Shown here: one piece after another, positions 4,613 to 6,043 of the stretch
Numbering within the stretch: the first letter of the stretch is position 1
Layout: the number at the start of each line of letters is the position of its first letter
From: an uncultured Ruminococcus sp.
GTDB taxonomy: Bacteria; Bacillota; Clostridia; Oscillospirales; Ruminococcaceae
Assembly (NCBI GenBank): GCA_910584195.1
Contig: CAJTYV010000086.1
Coordinates: 1 to 6,043 of the forward strand
Length of the DNA: 6,043 nucleotides
Direction: 5' to 3'
Translations under genes and position numbers: made by a program
The notes under the pieces: model-generated
The model's database searches: none
What the model was told of the DNA's origin: nothing
What the model saw: only the letters and a program-made list of their open reading frames with translations

Positions 4613-4845
4613 CACCCTGTTTACAGGGTGCGCACAGATATACCACCAGAGGTGGTATGTGCGCTCTCCGAGGGGCAAGTTTCACTTGCATGGACTCCTG
4701 CGGAGGGCGTTGTCTGCCTTGCGGCAGCCAAAAGGGGAAACGACAATTCCCCTTCGCAAGCTGCGCTTGCTACCCTTAAGCGAAGCCCTGCTTCGCTTTG
4801 TGAACATTTGCGTTCAGACAAAAGCCAAAGTGCGGCTTTTATCTG
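4613..4845 (+). other. array of consecutive hairpins ahead of the relaxase gene
   Basis: Perfect or near-perfect stem-loops follow one another: CACCCTGT/ACAGGGTG (4613-4630); GCGCAC..ATACCACC/GGTGGTAT..GTGCGC (4630-4664); CTCCG/CGGAG (4666-4705) enclosing GCAAGT/ACTTGC (4675-4689); CTGCC/GGCAG (4714-4727); AAGGGGAA/TTCCCCTT (4732-4754); GCAAGC/GCTTGC (4756-4770); AAGCGAAGC/GCTTCGCTT (4778-4798); CAGA-c-AAAAGCC/GGCTTTT-a-TCTG (4815-4845). Loops are mostly 2-7 nt. Open frames crossing the block (for example 4572-4910 and 4628-4945) look like by-products of the palindromes. The block likely contains the transfer origin and perhaps a single-strand origin or a structured mRNA leader. Confidence 0.8.
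4630..4672 (+). other. oriT: candidate oriT with MobQ-type nick region
   Basis: An inverted repeat ATACCACC-AGA-GGTGGTAT (4640-4658), with outer arms GCGCAC/GTGCGC, is followed directly by GTGCGCTCTCC. The string GGTATGTGCGCTCTCC (4654-4669 region) closely resembles the nick region of MobQ plasmids as I remember it: RSF1010 GGTAAATGCGCCCTCC and the Gram-positive core TAAGTGCGCCCT. The layout, a hairpin just 5' of the TGCGC core, is also the same. It lies about 240 bp upstream of the matching MobA/MobL gene. The exact nicked bond cannot be read from the sequence but should be at or next to TGCGC (4660-4664). Confidence 0.65.
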
Positions 4846-4902
4846 CCCACAAAGTCTATCCATGCGCCCCACTACTCTATTGGCAGAATGTAGGTGTTGC
4901 GT

Positions 4903-6043
4903 ATGGGTAATGTCACGAAACAGGCAAGCACACGTTTTTCCATAGTCAAGCGGAGCAAAGGGCAGTCGGCAGTTGAGAAAGCGTCCTATATTAGCAGGAG
5001 TATTCTTGTCAACGAGTTTGACGGGCAGACCTACCGCCCGAAATACCATGAAGATTTAGTCCACAGCGAAATCACTCTCCCACCCAATGCGCCCAAAGAG
5101 TATGCAGACCGAGCCGCTTTATGGAACGCCGTTGAACTGTCAGAAAAAGGGCAGAAATCACAGCTTGCGAGAATGTTAAAAGCGTCACTCCCCAACGAAT
5201 GGAGTTATGAACTTGCGGAGGAAGTTGTGAGGGATTATGTGCAGAGGAATTTTGTTGACAAGGGAATGTGTGCGGATTGGGCAATCCATGACAGCGAGAA
5301 TGACAAAGGACAGCGCAATCTCCATATCCACGTTCTGCTCACTATGCGCCCTCTTACTGAAAACGGGGAATGGGGAGCAAAACAAAAGAAGATTTATGAC
5401 CTTGACGAAAACGGCGAGAAGATACCAGTGATTGACAAAAAGACAGGTCAGCAGAAAGTTGACAAGCGGAACAGGAAACAGTGGAAATGCCACACCGCCG
5501 ACAGCACAGACTGGAACAGTAAGGAAAACGCTAAAATGTGGCGCAAGGATTTAGCCGACACAATCAATGCCACCAATGAGCAGTTAGGGATTGCGGTACA
5601 TTGGGAACACCGTTCTTTTAAGGAACAGGGAATTGACCGAGAGCCGACTATCCATATCGGGGCGGTTGCCAACGCTTTAGAACGCAAGGGCATACAGACC
5701 GAGAGGGGCAACATCAACCGGGAAATCAGGGAAATCATCAAGAACAACATTCTGTTGGAACAGGCGAAAGAAATGCTCATGCTTGCCAAGCAGGAAGTAC
5801 ACAGCGCACAGTACGCCAAGATTAAGAGTACAGCGGTCAGCGTAAAGAATGAAGTCATGGAGATGATTGCAAAGGTGAGGGAGCGCAAAGGCAGACTTGA
5901 CTTGCCGATTGTCAGCGGAAAGCACCTAAGAAAAATAGCCGACCGAACCGCCTTGCAGTCAGCCGACAATGCGGAGAAATTCATCACCACAAGGAAGATA
6001 GACAGCTTTGAGAGCCTTGCGAAATTCACAGCGGATAAGGAAC
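4903..6043 (+). CDS. mobA/mobL-like: MobA/MobL family relaxase (MobQ class), 5' 380 codons, cut by window end
   Basis: Transesterase that nicks one strand at oriT, becomes linked to the 5' end through a tyrosine and leads the strand into the recipient. Family motifs are all present in order: GQSAVEKASYISR with the likely catalytic Tyr29; LWNAVELSEKGQKSQLAR (73-90) with the W-x3-E motif (W74, E78); IHD (H129) and NLHIHVLLTMRP (139-150) with H141 and H143, giving a three-His metal site; HRSFKEQGIDREPTIHIG (236-253), the closing signature of the domain. A helical region follows (NREIREIIKNNILLEQAKEML...) as in longer MobA/MobL proteins. ATG 4903 has AGGTG (4892-4896) 6 nt upstream; GTG 4894 and TTG 4897 are less likely. 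The frame is open at the right edge. No inactivating change is seen in the visible part. Confidence 0.95.
   Translation, partial: MGNVTKQASTRFSIVKRSKGQSAVEKASYISRSILVNEFDGQTYRPKYHEDLVHSEITLPPNAPKEYADRAALWNAVELSEKGQKSQLARMLKASLPNEWSYELAEEVVRDYVQRNFVDKGMCADWAIHDSENDKGQRNLHIHVLLTMRPLTENGEWGAKQKKIYDLDENGEKIPVIDKKTGQQKVDKRNRKQWKCHTADSTDWNSKENAKMWRKDLADTINATNEQLGIAVHWEHRSFKEQGIDREPTIHIGAVANALERKGIQTERGNINREIREIIKNNILLEQAKEMLMLAKQEVHSAQYAKIKSTAVSVKNEVMEMIAKVRERKGRLDLPIVSGKHLRKIADRTALQSADNAEKFITTRKIDSFESLAKFTADKE

Noticed and set aside
4861..4872. ATGCGCCC as alternative nick core
   Set aside because: The octamer matches the MobQ core, but no hairpin abuts it and the flanking bases (TCC before, CAC after) fit poorly compared with 4654-4669. 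Kept only as a fallback.
4628..4945. 106-codon-range + strand open frame over the hairpin array and into the relaxase start
   Set aside because: Overlaps the motif-supported relaxase by over 40 nt in another frame, lacks a good ribosome-binding site, and its length is explained by the GC-rich palindromes.
4621..5049. Minus-strand open frame across the hairpin array and 5' relaxase
   Set aside because: It is antisense to a clear relaxase and to palindromic DNA; no family motif.
5448..6029. 193-codon minus-strand open frame, hydrophobic-looking
   Set aside because: Lies wholly antisense to the relaxase; the Cys/Leu/Ser-rich product is typical of the reverse of a Lys/Glu-rich coding region.
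1..6043. CRISPR arrays, tRNA or rRNA genes, transposase genes
   Set aside because: None is seen: no regularly spaced repeats, no cloverleaf, no DDE or serine/tyrosine recombinase motifs in any convincing frame.

Overview
The window looks like part of an integrative/mobilizable element of a gut-type Firmicute, most likely a Clostridia/Lachnospiraceae member. The evidence is strong AGGAGG, AGGTGG or GAGGT ribosome-binding sites, moderate GC with A-rich intergenic DNA, and a characteristic block: a DUF3847-type small protein immediately upstream of a MobA/MobL (MobQ-class) relaxase. No host chromosome gene can be recognised, so the assignment is an inference from family resemblance.

Left part (1-3073): the tail of a possible + strand gene (1-54), then a minus-strand XRE-type regulator (77-406), divergently oriented to a three-gene + strand set (574-1251, 1290-2153, 2417-3073). 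The three products are soluble, signal-less proteins I cannot assign a function. The middle gene seems to have lost its C-terminus by a frameshift: the continuation lies in another frame, to 2325. A further short terminus-like remnant ends at 2391. Several C-termini in this module share a short S-x-[FL]-D-x-[KQS]-[VA] pattern.

Middle part (3074-4132): a terminator-like hairpin, a truncated 60-aa copy of the DUF3847 protein, then a 60-aa ribbon-helix-helix protein. The latter is preceded by a perfect 14-bp inverted repeat laid over its promoter. A 141-bp structured gap and a 97-aa DUF6809-like protein follow. The hairpin plus the 5' part of the DUF3847 gene occur twice, about 1 kb apart (3129-3393 and 4132-4398). 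The two hairpins differ by compensatory base-pair changes, so the RNA fold appears to be under selection.

Right part (4132-6043): the second hairpin, the full-length DUF3847 gene (4234-4575), about 330 bp of non-coding DNA, then the relaxase (4903 onward, cut by the window end). The non-coding stretch holds a dense series of eight or more consecutive hairpins (4613-4845). One of them is followed by a sequence close to the MobQ nick consensus (GGTATGTGCGCTCTCC), making it the best oriT candidate.

Working model: the relaxase nicks at 4630-4672 to start transfer. The DUF3847 protein is probably co-expressed as an accessory. The RHH protein probably represses its own promoter. The XRE protein may control the divergent three-gene cargo. 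The most unusual points are the hairpin array, the covarying duplicated hairpin ahead of both DUF3847 copies, and the uncharacterised three-gene module with its apparent decay.
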